This document shows positions 50,209 to 59,895 of a stretch of 64,000 nucleotides of DNA, one piece after another. A program made the position numbers and the translations under genes. The stretch is from the NCBI GenBank assembly GCA_963845265.1, contig CAWJRN010000010.1, positions 279,503 to 343,502 on the forward strand, written 5' to 3'. The notes under the pieces are model-generated. The model was not told where the DNA came from and made no database searches. It was given only the letters and a program-made list of their open reading frames with translations. The stretch comes from DYRB01 sp963845265 (lineage in GTDB: Bacteria; Pseudomonadota; Gammaproteobacteria; Chromatiales; Chromatiaceae). Each line of letters starts with the position of its first letter. Positions within the stretch are counted from its first letter, which is position 1.

Positions 50209-51217
50209 ATGGTAGAACAAACGGTGCGCGAGTTGTTGGAAGGACATGTGGTGCTGGATGTCGAGGGGATCGACCGGCTGTACCTGAACCTGTATCAGCC
50301 CATGCTGCAAACTGGCGGCGGGGTGGCGAGCTTCTTCAAGGTCCACCGCGGGGCCAAGGTGGCCGCGACCACGCTGATGGCACCGATGAGCCACGCCTTC
50401 GTCAAGGCGATCCATGATTTGGCCAAACACGAGGGGGTCGAAATCGTCGCGTTCGCCAAGGGGCAGCGCAAGGACGAGGTGACCGGCGAGCGCCTCAAGG
50501 ACTTCTCTGCCACCGAGGGCGTGCTTTACATCGGCAAGGCACAAGAGCGCTTCGCCAGTTTCCGCGTGATCAAGAAGATCAGCGTAGACACCGGCCAGCC
50601 CTATCCCTGGCTGAACCGCAGTTCGGTGATGTGCAACCACTACTACTTCTACCTGGTGGATGAGGACTTTGGCCCGCTGTTCATCAAGTTTTCCTCCTAC
50701 TTCCCCTACACGGCCCGGGTCTGCCTCAACGGCCATGAGTACGCCAAGCGACAGCTGGCCAAGGAGGGGATCGCCTTCGAGGCGTTGGACAACGGGGTCC
50801 TGGCGTGTGCCGATCCGGTGCGCTTGCAGCAGATCCTCGACGAACTGGACGCAGACCAAGATCGCAGCCCTGGTGGCCAAGTGGCTAGCACGTCTGCCCG
50901 ATCCGTTCGCCGCCGCGGACCACGAGGCTGGCTTCAATCCCAAACTATCCATCCTGCAAGCGGAGTTTTCCCGCACCCAGGTGTTCGACCGGCCCTTGTC
51001 AGGGCGTCACCTGTTCGAGACGCTCATCCGCGAAAACCTCGACCTGGGGAGACCTTCCAAGGTCAGCCTGATCTTCGAGCGGAGGATTAACAAACGCACG
51101 CCAGGTTCGTTCCACACCCGCGTCGTTACCCAAGGGGTCATCCCCTCGCTGCACGTCGGCTACAAATCCTCCAAGATCAAGCAGTACTTCAAGGAAGGGC
51201 GCGCCCTGCGCACCTAG
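50209..51217 (+). pseudogene. Conserved protein of unknown function, frameshifted
   Basis: The frame starts MVEQTVRELLEGHVVLDVEG and carries conserved blocks IDRLYLNLYQPMLQTGGGV, EIVAFAKGQRKDEVTGERL, NHYYFYLVDEDFGPLFIKFS and ARVCLNGHEYAKRQLAKEGI. It changes phase near 50850 and continues KIAALVAKWLARLPDPFAAA to VGYKSSKIKQYFKEGRALRT, then stops at TAG, where relatives (as I recall them) continue about 60 residues further. I know the family only as an uncharacterised protein of about 400 residues found in many phyla. Dense His/Tyr/Asp near residue 140 looks like a catalytic or nucleic-acid-binding site, which is inference. Confidence 0.6.
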
Positions 51218-51480
51218 GGCGATACCCAGCTGGGAGATCAGATACAGCGCCAAGAGGACGTGTACGTGCCCAACTGTGCCCATGGCGAGATGAACCTGCA
51301 GTACCCGAGACCCTGCGACTACCTAGTGAGAGAACCAGGCGGTGAAGGATAGGAATTAAAGGATAAGCACTCCAACCGCACCGCGGCTGAAGTCGAGGCG
51401 ACGCTACCACCGGAGGGGGCAGGGTCATCGCATCAAGAATCTCTAATATTAGTCGCGCCGCATATAGGCCAAAATAGAGC

Positions 51481-51627
51481 ATGCGGTCACATTCACGCTC
51501 CGAAAAACAGCGCCTGCTTGGGCGATTCTTCCCCGATCGCGCCAAGGGGCAGGCACAACTGGAACACGAAACGTCGCAACCCCTGCCGTTCTCATATGAC
51601 CTGGCCGAATTTAGTCAGAAAAAATGA
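51481..51627 (+). CDS. Possible small protein of 48 residues
   Basis: ATG at 51481 opens MRSHSRSEKQRLLGRFFPDR, continuing AKGQAQLEHETSQPLPFSYD and ending EFSQKK at TGA 51625-51627. The upstream sequence is AT-rich (TAATATTAG, AAAATAGAG), as for a promoter. I recognise no family, there is no convincing ribosome site, and such a frame can occur by chance. Confidence 0.25.
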   Translation: MRSHSRSEKQRLLGRFFPDRAKGQAQLEHETSQPLPFSYDLAEFSQKK

Positions 51628-51944
51628 GATTTCGCCCACCCGGATGGCTTATTTACCAAGCATATTAGGCAGGGCGAATATTAGAATCGCTTGATGCGAT
51701 TGCCCTGCCGGAGGAAGGCTCGCCGCAAGAGCACAGCGCGAGCCCACGCGGAGAGATGGGGTGCAGACCGCCGTCCGGGAAGGTGCAGGGCGGGCTTGCA
51801 GCATCGCCTAGCGGGGGCGGGGCGCAGCGGATGCCGGGGGAGGCGGGTCGCCTGCGTGATCACGGCCCCGGCGGCTGGAGACCGACGAAGAAACAGGGGA
51901 AAGGGGATTCAAGGAAATACGCGAACATCAGAGAACGGCAGGCA

Positions 51945-52442
51945 TCAGAGCCCGCGCGCGCCCACGAGTTGATGGGGATCGATCTCACCGGAATAGCGAT
52001 AGGGGATCGGTACCACACCGGCCACCGTCACCGTGCCCGAAATGCGATAGGCCCAGGGCCTGGACTGCAGGGCCAAGGTCGGCAGCTTACCCGCCAGGGT
52101 CAGGGCGTTGGCGACCACCGAAACCTCGACCGACGCATCCCCAAACGCGGGTATCTGGCGCTCCAGGGTCCCGCCGCCGGTAGCGATCTCATCCCCCTCC
52201 AGGGACAGTCGATAGGTCATCGCCTTGATCGGCAGGGTCCGATCATTGGGGTTATGGATCTTCAACCCGACCAGCAGCAACTGCTCCGTGAGCGCGATCT
52301 GTTGCGGCTTCAGAGAGGTCACCATCACCTCAGGGGCGATCCAGGATCTGGTCAGACTCGCACAGCCAGCCCCGATGAGGAGCAGCGACAGCACCACCAA
52401 CCCCAGCCGCAGGTGCCCGACATTCAGCTTCAAGCGGCGCAT
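51945..52442 (-). CDS. LEA14-like (LEA type 2) lipoprotein
   Basis: The 165-residue protein starts MRRLKLNVGHLRLGLVVLSL and has a signal peptide with lipobox GAGC (~residue 27). The mature part, MVTSLKPQQIALTEQLLLVG then LKIHNPNDRTLPIKAMTYRL, has the NPN(D) motif of LEA-type-2/WHy domains: a single beta-sandwich linked to desiccation and stress in plants and found as outer-membrane lipoproteins in bacteria. The end, IPYRYSGEID, is usual. It is complete and stands alone. Confidence 0.85.
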   Translation of the reverse strand: MRRLKLNVGHLRLGLVVLSLLLIGAGCASLTRSWIAPEVMVTSLKPQQIALTEQLLLVGLKIHNPNDRTLPIKAMTYRLSLEGDEIATGGGTLERQIPAFGDASVEVSVVANALTLAGKLPTLALQSRPWAYRISGTVTVAGVVPIPYRYSGEIDPHQLVGARGL

Positions 52443-52865
52443 TCAGGCGATTCCCAATCGATTCACGAACGGTGCAGTGTAATCCATGCTCAATGTTCGG
52501 GTAGGCCAAAGTCGAATCCAATGGCAATGTGTGCGCTCCAGGGGTCATAGATGCCGGCACATTCGGTTCGTCCGTGCTCGATCGCGACGGCTACGCAGTC
52601 GGGTTGGTTAACATTACGGGGTCCATTGCGGTGTTGAGCGACGCGCTGCCCGGATGGCTGCTTCAGAAAACTCGCGTATCGGAGACTGGCAGATGAGATC
52701 ATCGAGCGTGCCCGGGCGCAGCCTGAACAGGCAGGCAGCAGGGTAGGCCTGCTGGCCCCGCCAAACGGATGCGGACGGGTACCGTACACCGAGTTCACCC
52801 GGCGTGCCCTTGGCGTCGCGCCCCGCTGGGCCTGGGCGCGGGTTTTGATCTCGACGGGCGACCGC
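52443..52865. other. Stretch without a supported gene
   Basis: A minus-strand frame at 52490-52830 remains open (for example FGGASRPTLLPACSGCARAR) but has no start, no family I know and no motif. I treat it as non-coding or decayed. Confidence 0.3.
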
Positions 52866-53030
52866 CTATGGATGATCGTCGCGGTAGAGCTGCTCCACCC
52901 AGTCCAGGAACCAGGGCGGGCGGGCAAGCAGGACGTACGCGAGCAGGAGCGCCGCGAGAGGAACGGCAAAGGCTGCGGTGTCCACGAGAATGACTAGCAA
53001 TGCCCAGACGAGACGGTCCGCGAGACGCAT
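52866..53030 (-). CDS. Small membrane protein of 54 residues
   Basis: MRLADRLVWALLVILVDTAA then FAVPLAALLLAYVLLARPPW and FLDWVEQLYRDDHP. It is one long hydrophobic stretch or a tight helical hairpin with a short acidic tail. The ATG at 53030 was chosen as the first codon of the hydrophobic protein; the frame is open upstream without likely coding sequence. I do not recognise it. Small inner-membrane proteins of this type exist in many Proteobacteria. Confidence 0.45.
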   Translation of the reverse strand: MRLADRLVWALLVILVDTAAFAVPLAALLLAYVLLARPPWFLDWVEQLYRDDHP

Positions 53031-53814
53031 ACCTACCTCAACGACTTCCGGGGACAGGAAACCCAACCACTTCGGGGCGAGGCATGGGCGACAGCTGCAC
53101 GTGCACTCTCCGCCGCTCGAAGCTGCGGCCCCGCCTGTCAGCAACGCCTTGCGGCCTCTGGTAGGCTACCCTCTGAGTGACTGTGATGTCCCAAGCCAGA
53201 GCCACCGCAAACGGGACTCGTGCGCTGACGGTATCGGCCAGGAGCCGAAATTCGTCCCCCGAATCTCAATGGCAGCAGTCCAACGGACAGCGGACGTTCG
53301 CCTTAGCGCTCCAGCAATTACCATGCTACAGATATGCCTATCCGGCCGGCAAGCAGATATGGAGCGAGGCCGATCGGCCCCCGGTAGAGGCAGGGCTCAC
53401 GCCGCACGCCGTGGCGATGCCATGACCCCGGAGCGGGGCGAACCGGGGCACAAAGGCTGTCGCCGAGCGGAAGGCGAAAGGGCGAATTGGACGTCCGGTT
53501 TCGCATCCTGAGCACCGGGACACTCCTTGATATGATGATCCCGTTGTCGGCCGCTGGCCTCGGCCTCTAGCTGGTCGGAGCCGGGGTCCCCGACCTGGCA
53601 CAACAGCTCGTAGCGATGCACCAACGTGACGTTTGTCCGCTGTACGGAGAATGCTGGTCCAATCAATGATTACTTCGGGGCAGGATGCCCCGCCGTGCTC
53701 AGCGGCCAAAAGTCGCCGGAGAAAGGAGGGATCCAAGAGCAGTGTCTGGACCGATACGCGCCGCGTGCTCGCCCCGAGCCAGGCTGCGCGGATTCATGCC
53801 AAAGAGACCCCGAA
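53031..53814. other. Gene-free stretch holding a dispersed repeat
   Basis: No gene is supported. Bases 53264-53302 (CTCAATGGCAGCAGTCCAA and GCGGACGTTCGCC) repeat the minus-strand sequence at 48431-48480. The remainder looks like decayed intergenic DNA. Confidence 0.4.
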
Positions 53815-54060
53815 ATGAAGTCGATTGTATTAGCAAGCGTTTTGGTGGTTACCCTGTCAGGCTGTGTGGTCGCCGCCCGGCCCGGCGGGGTCGGCGTTGC
53901 CGTTGCTGTTCCACCTCCAGGCGTCGTGGTACCGCGCGGCGTTGTCTATGTGGCCCCAAGAGGGCCTGCCCCAAGGCGGGGGTACGGTTGGGCATATCAC
54001 GGGAGGTACGGGTGGGGTTGGCGTCATCCGAGATACGGCTGGTATCGCGGTTGGCGGTAG
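53815..54060 (+). CDS. Small Gly/Tyr/Trp-rich lipoprotein
   Basis: The 81-residue protein starts MKSIVLASVLVVTLSGCVVA, a lipoprotein signal with lipobox LSGC (~14-17). The mature part is Val/Pro/Gly-rich (PPPGVVVPRGVVYVAPRGP) and ends in an aromatic Gly/Tyr/Trp/Arg stretch (GYGWAYHGRYGWGWRHPRYG). Such short low-complexity lipoproteins are common in Proteobacteria, and I know no function. No strong ribosome site is visible (CCGAA before the ATG). Confidence 0.6.
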   Translation: MKSIVLASVLVVTLSGCVVAARPGGVGVAVAVPPPGVVVPRGVVYVAPRGPAPRRGYGWAYHGRYGWGWRHPRYGWYRGWR

Positions 54061-54300
54061 GTCTCTGAGAGGCGTAATCGGGAACAGACCACGGATCGGG
54101 GTGCTCGCTCTACGGCACGAAGGTCCGCTCGCGTGAGGCGGCAGGATGCCGGGCATCCTTGCCTTACCGCGGCTGGCCAGGCTCGTAGAACTCGGACCCT
54201 TAGAGTGGCCGCGGTCCGCCCGAACCTTCATCGGGCTATCATTGTGCGTGAAGCTTTTCCTGGAACCACAGCTTGATCGGGGTGCGGGAAACCGGGACTG

Positions 54301-54414
54301 GACCACGAAATCGCCAGCGCTGTGTTCGTCTCGACAACCCTTTTGTCCGTGATGACCGGTTTCCGTCGCTGAGCTGCCACACGGCGCGGCACAGCGAATG
54401 TCAGCTCAGGGTCG
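54301..54414. repeat. Dispersed repeat of about 115 bp, copy A
   Basis: Shares GTCCGTGATGACCGGTTTCC and GTCGCTGAGCTGCCACA, then CACAGCGARTGTCAGCTC, with copy B at 55949-56063. The 5' parts (GACCACGAAATCGC / GACTACGACATCGC) match more weakly. Both copies lie in non-coding DNA either side of the ankyrin gene. Confidence 0.7.
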
Positions 54415-54754
54415 GGTGCCGCCGGCGAGCCCCCGCGCCCGGCCATCCCCGGCCTCAGAGCAGTCGGCCAATTTCGGTCTCACATGGCGCTCGCGTCGGT
54501 GACCCCAATCGAATTCGGAGTCGACGCTGGGTTTTCCCCAGAGACTTGGTATCGAGTTGGTGGCCATATTAGATCCACGCGACCGGCTGTTGCGGCGCGC
54601 GCATGGATCTGCGGACCGTGCGGTCGCAGTGTTCTAGCGAACGCGCCTTGAATCCGAGCAATATTCCTAGCAATGCAGTCTACTATACTCAAAGTCCAGG
54701 GAGCTGTGAGCGGTTGGTTGGGATAGCTCGATTCACCACCAGAGGGTGTTCACC

Positions 54755-55267
54755 ATGGTTCACTTCACGCGTAGGTCCCCGATTGTTCATCAGATTTCCG
54801 GCTTCTTCGTCTGTGTTCTGATGGCGGTCGCGGGCATTGCATCGGCAGGCGATATCGATGCCCTGTACAAAGCCGCCGGCGATGGAAATGCCGCCCAGGT
54901 TTCCGGCCTGCTCGACAGCGGTGTCAACGTCAACGGACGCACCAGCGATGGCAGCTACGCCCTCAACCGTGCGGCAGTGGAGAACCACGTCGACGTCGCG
55001 CGGCTCCTTCTGGATCGTGGCGCCGATCCCAATGTCCAGAACAGCCAAGGGGACACGCCGTTGATCTGCGCTGTCAAGTATGCCGGCGGGAAAGCCGCCA
55101 CGGTCAAACTCCTTGTCGAGGCCGGTACGGATCTGTCGATCAAAGACGACAAAGGGAAAACCGCTTCGGATTACGCCAAGTCTGAGGGGCAGCAGGAGGC
55201 GAGCGCACTCCTGGAAGGGTCCGACAGCAAAGGTGCCGGAGGTGGCGCGAAGACAACGGTGCGCTGA
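54755..55267 (+). CDS. Secreted ankyrin-repeat protein
   Basis: The 170-residue protein has a signal peptide (FFVCVLMAVAGIASAGDID) and about four ankyrin repeats: IDALYKAAGDGNAAQVSGLL, GSYALNRAAVENHVDVARLL, GDTPLICAVKYAGGKAATVK and a last GKTASDYAKSEGQQEASALL. The tail is Gly/Lys-rich. It probably binds a protein in the periplasm; the partner is unknown. The ATG at 54755 has AGAGGG eight bases ahead, better than the GTG at 54746. Confidence 0.85.
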   Translation: MVHFTRRSPIVHQISGFFVCVLMAVAGIASAGDIDALYKAAGDGNAAQVSGLLDSGVNVNGRTSDGSYALNRAAVENHVDVARLLLDRGADPNVQNSQGDTPLICAVKYAGGKAATVKLLVEAGTDLSIKDDKGKTASDYAKSEGQQEASALLEGSDSKGAGGGAKTTVR

Positions 55268-55339
55268 AGCACCCGCCAACGCGGTCACTGGGTGCACCGG
55301 CTGACCGCAATCTCTTCTGCTCTCCTTGCTACGACAGGG

Positions 55340-55585
55340 GCTGGGGATGTTCTGCTCGAAGAAGAACCGCGGCGCATCGAAAGCGGGGTGGAGCTGGTCG
55401 AGCCAGATTGCGGCCGGATCGAAATGTGCGAAGAGCGGGCGGTTTACCCAGTCAGGATTGCGGGCCTGGAGGAACCGCAGGGCGAAGACCTGCTCGCCAT
55501 GGACATCGGTCACACTCTGGACCTCCACTTTGCCGGGATAGGCGCTCATCACCGGTCCCCGGTCGGCCTCAACCTCAGAGGCGGC
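55340..55585 (-). pseudogene. Probable KamA-type radical SAM protein, C-terminal fragment
   Basis: YPGKVEVQSVTDVHGEQVFA, then LRFLQARNPDWVNRPLFAHF and DPAAIWLDQLHPAFDAPRFF, on the minus strand, looks like the last 80 residues of a KamA-like (lysine 2,3-aminomutase family) protein. I judge this from the pattern ARNPDWVxRPxFAxxDPxAxWLDxLxPAF. The radical SAM part is absent and the frame runs on into sequence opposite the ankyrin gene. The assignment is tentative. Confidence 0.4.
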
Positions 55586-56692
55586 TGACCGAAGCAGTCG
55601 CCTAGGAGCAGACGCCGCGGCAGCTCGAACGGGAGGCCACTTGCCCTCGATCACCGGACCCTTGGGACGGGGGACGTGCTTGGAGTACGCTCAGCGGGGG
55701 GCGAGGGTCAGTTCTCGCGGGGGCGAGGGTCACGGGGGCCGGGCGCGCGGGCCAGTTCTCGCATCGTAGCAAGGGGGGAGAAGGAGGTCAGATTTGCCCT
55801 TTTGACTTCTGGCGGGAGCGTCGCACCCTGCCCCCTGGGCCACCCCCTATGCCCCTCGTACCACCGGTCTCGCTCGGCTCCCGAGAAGGACGGGGCAGGT
55901 CGCTCATTGCACATTGCCACCAGAGGTCCGCGCGGAGAAACTGGGGCCAGACTACGACATCGCGAACGTCGTTTCCGTTTGGACAGCTCTTTCGTCCGTG
56001 ATGACCGGTTTCCGTCGCTGAGCTGCCACAATGCGGGGCACAGCGAGTGTCAGCTCTGGGTCGATTCCGGACCCGCCCTCGGCCCTTCGGACCGTCCCGC
56101 AATGCGGGATATGTAGCCAGCGGCGAGGTAGGCCAATCCTGGAAGTTCGTGACGCAATACACTTGGAAACAACCCGGGGTCTTGGGACGACGCGGAAGAT
56201 GTGCAGAGTCGCACTGACGACCATCGCCCCCACGCCAGTGTCGCCACCAGCCTTGAAAAGGTCGAACCCTTAGCCGATGTCATGGGGTGTTGGGCGGAGG
56301 TCGCCAATATTGCAGCGACAGCGCCGGGATTCCCCGCTCATCGATGCTCTTCGACGGAAGCGCGAGGCGGACTGTGGCGGATATGGTCGTCATGGCGAGA
56401 CAAAGCTGGCCCCGGTCGCGCCGGGGCTCTTCTCCTTCGATGGCGGCAGAACTTCGACACGATCCCCACCGCGACCGCCGGAAGCGAAAGCACGTTCGCT
56501 TCTCCTCCGATCGCGCCATCGGCGCATACTGCGAGGGGATCTGGTGGGTCCAGGCTGTGACGGTGCAATCGTAACCACTAGATTCGCACTTCCCGCGCCA
56601 GGCGCTGGCGTGTGGGAGATGAGGCGCCGATCATCCGCACCGCACCGCGGCCCCGACCGCGATCTTCAACATCACTCGGAGCACAGGACAGC
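55586..56692. other. Gene-free stretch with the second copy of the 115-bp repeat
   Basis: No supportable gene in 1.1 kb on either strand. 55949-56063 is copy B of the dispersed repeat. 56250-56590 is open in several frames but shows no family or codon bias I trust. Confidence 0.4.
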
Positions 56693-57004
56693 ATGGCCGA
56701 CATCTCGCACCAGCAAGGGGTAGCCATCGCGCTTCTCGACCGGTTCGAAAAGTTCAGGCTCCCAAGGGCACTGGATATCAAGGCGAAGGTCGACCGCGGA
56801 GAGCGACTCGACGAGACCGATATCGCCCACCTCAACGACGTCCTCGTGGACTCGGAAGAGATCAAGCGCCTCGTGAGCGAGCGGCCGGACCTGCAGGACA
56901 TCTATACGCGTGCCATCGGACTCTACCAGTCCATCACGAAGAAGGCGCTTGAGAACGAGCAAGCGTCCGGAGGCGAGTCCGGAGCGGATCGCGATCTTCC
57001 GTGA
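56693..57004 (+). CDS. Conserved hypothetical protein
   Basis: The 103-residue all-helical, charged soluble protein starts MADISHQQGVAIALLDRFEK, with DETDIAHLNDVLVDSEEIKR in the middle and IYTRAIGLYQSITKKALENE near the end. Helices and charge pattern look genuine, and the codon bias fits neighbours. I recognise no family. The ATG at 56693 begins the charged protein, with only weak AGGAC before it. It converges on the GDPD gene 68 bases on. Confidence 0.6.
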   Translation: MADISHQQGVAIALLDRFEKFRLPRALDIKAKVDRGERLDETDIAHLNDVLVDSEEIKRLVSERPDLQDIYTRAIGLYQSITKKALENEQASGGESGADRDLP

Positions 57005-57072
57005 ACGCCCGAGCCGCTCGGACACGGTTCAGATGCCCCGCGCCGGGCGCAAGCGAACCGGGAACGGAGCGC

Positions 57073-58941
57073 TCAGGGTGACTCGTCCCGATAGACCCGC
57101 ATGGGGATGGGTTGGCCGAACAGGAGCGCGGTCTGTACCAGTAGCCGCTCGACCGGACTCAGTTCGGCGCGTTTCTCCAGAACGGCGCGCGCCAATGCCG
57201 GCTCGTCGGTGATGACGCCCGCCACGCCGAGCGACATCATGCGCCACATGGAGACCGGGTCGTTTAGGGTCCAGACGTAGACCTGCTTCCCCAGCGCACG
57301 CGCCCGGCGCACCAGACTGGCCGAGGCCATGCCCTGGTTGACAGCGAAGAAATCCGCATCCAGCCGGGTCAGATCTCCGATGACCTTGGCCGACAGCAGG
57401 CCGATGGTCCAGTCGGGCCTGAGCGCTCGGATCTTCTGAATCGCTGCGTAATCGAGCGACATGATGACGACCTCGGACGCCATGCCGGCCGCCTCGACGC
57501 GGTCGACCACGCGTTGCTCGAGCTGCTGGTCGTGTCCGTAGTACTTGAGCTCGATGACGACCCCCACCTTGCCGCGTGCCAACTCGAGCACCTGGCGCAG
57601 CGTCGGCACCCGCTCCCCGCGGAAGGCAGGCCCGAACCAGGCGCCGACGTCGATGGCGCCGAGTTGGTCCATGGAGGCATCCCAGACCTTCAGATCGACG
57701 CCCGCCAGCTTCATGAAGTCACTGTCATGGACCACCACGACCTCTCCATCGCGGGTCTCCTGGACATCGATCTCGACCCAGTCGGTGCCGTCCTCGATGG
57801 CCTGGCGAACCGACGCCAGCGTGTTTTCCGGCGCCTTGCCCGCGGCGCCGCGGTGCGCCACGATCCTGACTTGATCGTCAACCTGGATGCCCTGGAGCAA
57901 CCAATAGCCTGTCCCGGCAGCGACGACGACGGCCGCGACCAGGATCGCGGCCAGGGCGTGCCAGCCCATCCTCGGCCCAAGCCGTCCGTGCGTCGCGCGC
58001 ACCGCCACGTCATCGGGCTGCCCGGGCGGCACCCCGAGCCGCTCGCCCAAGCCCAGGATCGAGAAGGCGAAGGTTGCCGAGTTGAAGATGCCAAGCAGAA
58101 AGCTCAGGCAGGCCCACAGCGCCACCAGACCGCCGAGGACGAGGATCATCAGCCCCGGCTGGTCGTGGAAGTGCGGGACGATCCAATTGGCAGAGCGCAG
58201 GAAGACCCAGAGGACCGCCGCGCCGAGCAGCAGGGAGACCACAGTCCAGAGGATCAGGACCCAGAGTACAAGCCGCCGCCCCGGCCGCGTCAGGCGCTCG
58301 CTCTCGGCAAAGGCGCGTCCGGGCGCGGTCTCCGCGAAGAGCATCAGCGGTAGTGCGAGTGACCAGCCGATGAGCTTGCGTGCGACCAGGATGGACATGA
58401 GCAGCATCAGAGCGCCGACGATGAGCAGCGCCAACCAGAATTCGCTCGGTCTGAGCGCGAGATAGTAGTTGATGTCGTATCCGCTGATCAGCAGCCAGGC
58501 CGCCAGCGCGCTCGCGCCGAGGAAGGGCGCCGTGATGACGATCAGCCGCGCGACCAGCCGCACCGAGAAATCAAGGATGGGCACTGCCCGGTGTGCCGCG
58601 AACTGGAGCGATGCAAGGGTCGGCGAGCCAGTGAGCCAAGCCCCGCGACCGATGTGCATCATGGACGCCTGAGCCAGCGCCTGGATGGCAATCAGGATGG
58701 CGGCGAAGAGGGTCAGGGAGGCGGCGCCGACCGGGGTCAGAAAAAAGGACGCGATGTCCTGATCGGACAGCACCGGTCGGCCCGACAAGCCGATCAGGAA
58801 CCTCCCGACGACACCGGTCAGGGGTAACAGCACGAGAATGCCGAGCGCCGCATAGACGAGATTGACGCTCAGCAGCGACCGCCATGTCGGCCCGATACGC
58901 CTCAGCGATGCAATCCAGACCTCAAGCACTAGTCGCGCCAT
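57073..58941 (-). CDS. Membrane glycerophosphodiester phosphodiesterase
   Basis: The 622-residue protein has an N-terminal membrane region of about eight segments (residues ~15-350) of the GDPD membrane-domain type and a C-terminal GDPD TIM barrel. The barrel shows VRIVAHRGAAGKAPENTL (~365), EIDVQETRDGEVVVVHD with the metal/catalytic Glu, Asp and His, then VGVVIELKYYG. It hydrolyses glycerophosphodiesters to glycerol-3-phosphate and an alcohol; membrane-anchored forms may act on lipids. It is complete and monocistronic. Confidence 0.9.
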   Translation of the reverse strand: MARLVLEVWIASLRRIGPTWRSLLSVNLVYAALGILVLLPLTGVVGRFLIGLSGRPVLSDQDIASFFLTPVGAASLTLFAAILIAIQALAQASMMHIGRGAWLTGSPTLASLQFAAHRAVPILDFSVRLVARLIVITAPFLGASALAAWLLISGYDINYYLALRPSEFWLALLIVGALMLLMSILVARKLIGWSLALPLMLFAETAPGRAFAESERLTRPGRRLVLWVLILWTVVSLLLGAAVLWVFLRSANWIVPHFHDQPGLMILVLGGLVALWACLSFLLGIFNSATFAFSILGLGERLGVPPGQPDDVAVRATHGRLGPRMGWHALAAILVAAVVVAAGTGYWLLQGIQVDDQVRIVAHRGAAGKAPENTLASVRQAIEDGTDWVEIDVQETRDGEVVVVHDSDFMKLAGVDLKVWDASMDQLGAIDVGAWFGPAFRGERVPTLRQVLELARGKVGVVIELKYYGHDQQLEQRVVDRVEAAGMASEVVIMSLDYAAIQKIRALRPDWTIGLLSAKVIGDLTRLDADFFAVNQGMASASLVRRARALGKQVYVWTLNDPVSMWRMMSLGVAGVITDEPALARAVLEKRAELSPVERLLVQTALLFGQPIPMRVYRDESP

Positions 58942-59466
58942 ACTTCGTCTCGGTCAGTCGGTGGAGAGGTGTTTGGTTCGTCGAATCCCTAGGGGAAAGG
59001 TGCGGGGTCGGCGGCCTTTTAGATCTGCCGCAACCACGCCACCCCGGATGAAGCCTGGCCAGTTACTGACCAACACCGCAGTTGGCATCCGTACCCCACG
59101 ATAGGCCGGCGCAGCGTTACTCATCGCTAGGATTCTCCGTTCGATCACGTTCAGTGGAGTGCAGCGCAGTCGAGCGCCTAATCGAAGTGTTCGAAACACG
59201 ATAACCCACCCAGTTTCGCGGCGCGAAGGATTCTGCGCAGACGTCTTTTGAGTCAGACGATGGGTGTCGCAGCCGCAAATCCTGAGATCAAATAGACCGA
59301 TGCGTCTGTGAATGGCGGCTACGGGGAGGACTGTCGTCATCATGAAGCTCCCATTCTGGGATCGCCTTCGGCGTGCTTCGGAAGCGCTCAGGCGCAAGAG
59401 GACGATCATGGCACTCAGCGGAGATGACATTCGTCTTCGGGCCAGTCCATACAGCCTCCTCTATCG
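58942..59466. other. Intergenic stretch without a supported gene
   Basis: About 525 bases. The first 100 will hold the GDPD promoter. I see no gene, and no repeat shared with other parts of the window. Confidence 0.35.
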
Positions 59467-59793
59467 TTATTTGTCCCCGTTGACCGGGAACCGCCAGGTC
59501 GCCCGCCCGGTCTTGAACAGCTCTTGCCCCGGCTCGCCCAACTGTTTGCCGTATCGGGTCAATTCCATCAGATCGGAGCTGACCTGCGGATTGGTCGTGA
59601 AGTAGGAGTGCCCGAACAGGTCCGTGCGCTTGCCCTCGTAGGAGACCAGGTCGATGCGTCCTGCGGTCTCGAAGTACCGGTGCGGCCTGTCGGGAAGGTC
59701 CTCGGGACGCAGTTGGCCCACCCGGTTGCGGCTGCGGAACAGTATCTGGGAGACCAAGAACGCCCGGTCCTGCGGCGACGCATAGAAGGTTAA
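59467..59793 (-). pseudogene. Alpha/beta hydrolase, C-terminal fragment
   Basis: FYASPQDRAFLVSQILFRSR, then PHRYFETAGRIDLVSYEGKR and LFGHSYFTTNPQVSSDLMEL. The GHSYF..NP.VSSDL block near the end is typical of a group of bacterial alpha/beta hydrolases (lipase-like), with the histidine region close to the C-terminus. An in-frame TAA at 59794-59796 and absence of the GxSxG part upstream show that only the 3' end survives. Confidence 0.55.
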
Positions 59794-59895
59794 TTACTCG
59801 TCCCACTGCTCCTGCGGTGGAATGTATCGGCCGGCGCTCCGCGCCGCGGCCTCTCCGGGGCGCAGAGCGCCGGGACGCAAGCGCATTGGCTGATT

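Noticed and set aside
55676..56116. Plus-strand frame of 146 codons
   Set aside because: It runs through the dispersed repeat copy B and is Arg/Gly/Ser-rich without a motif.
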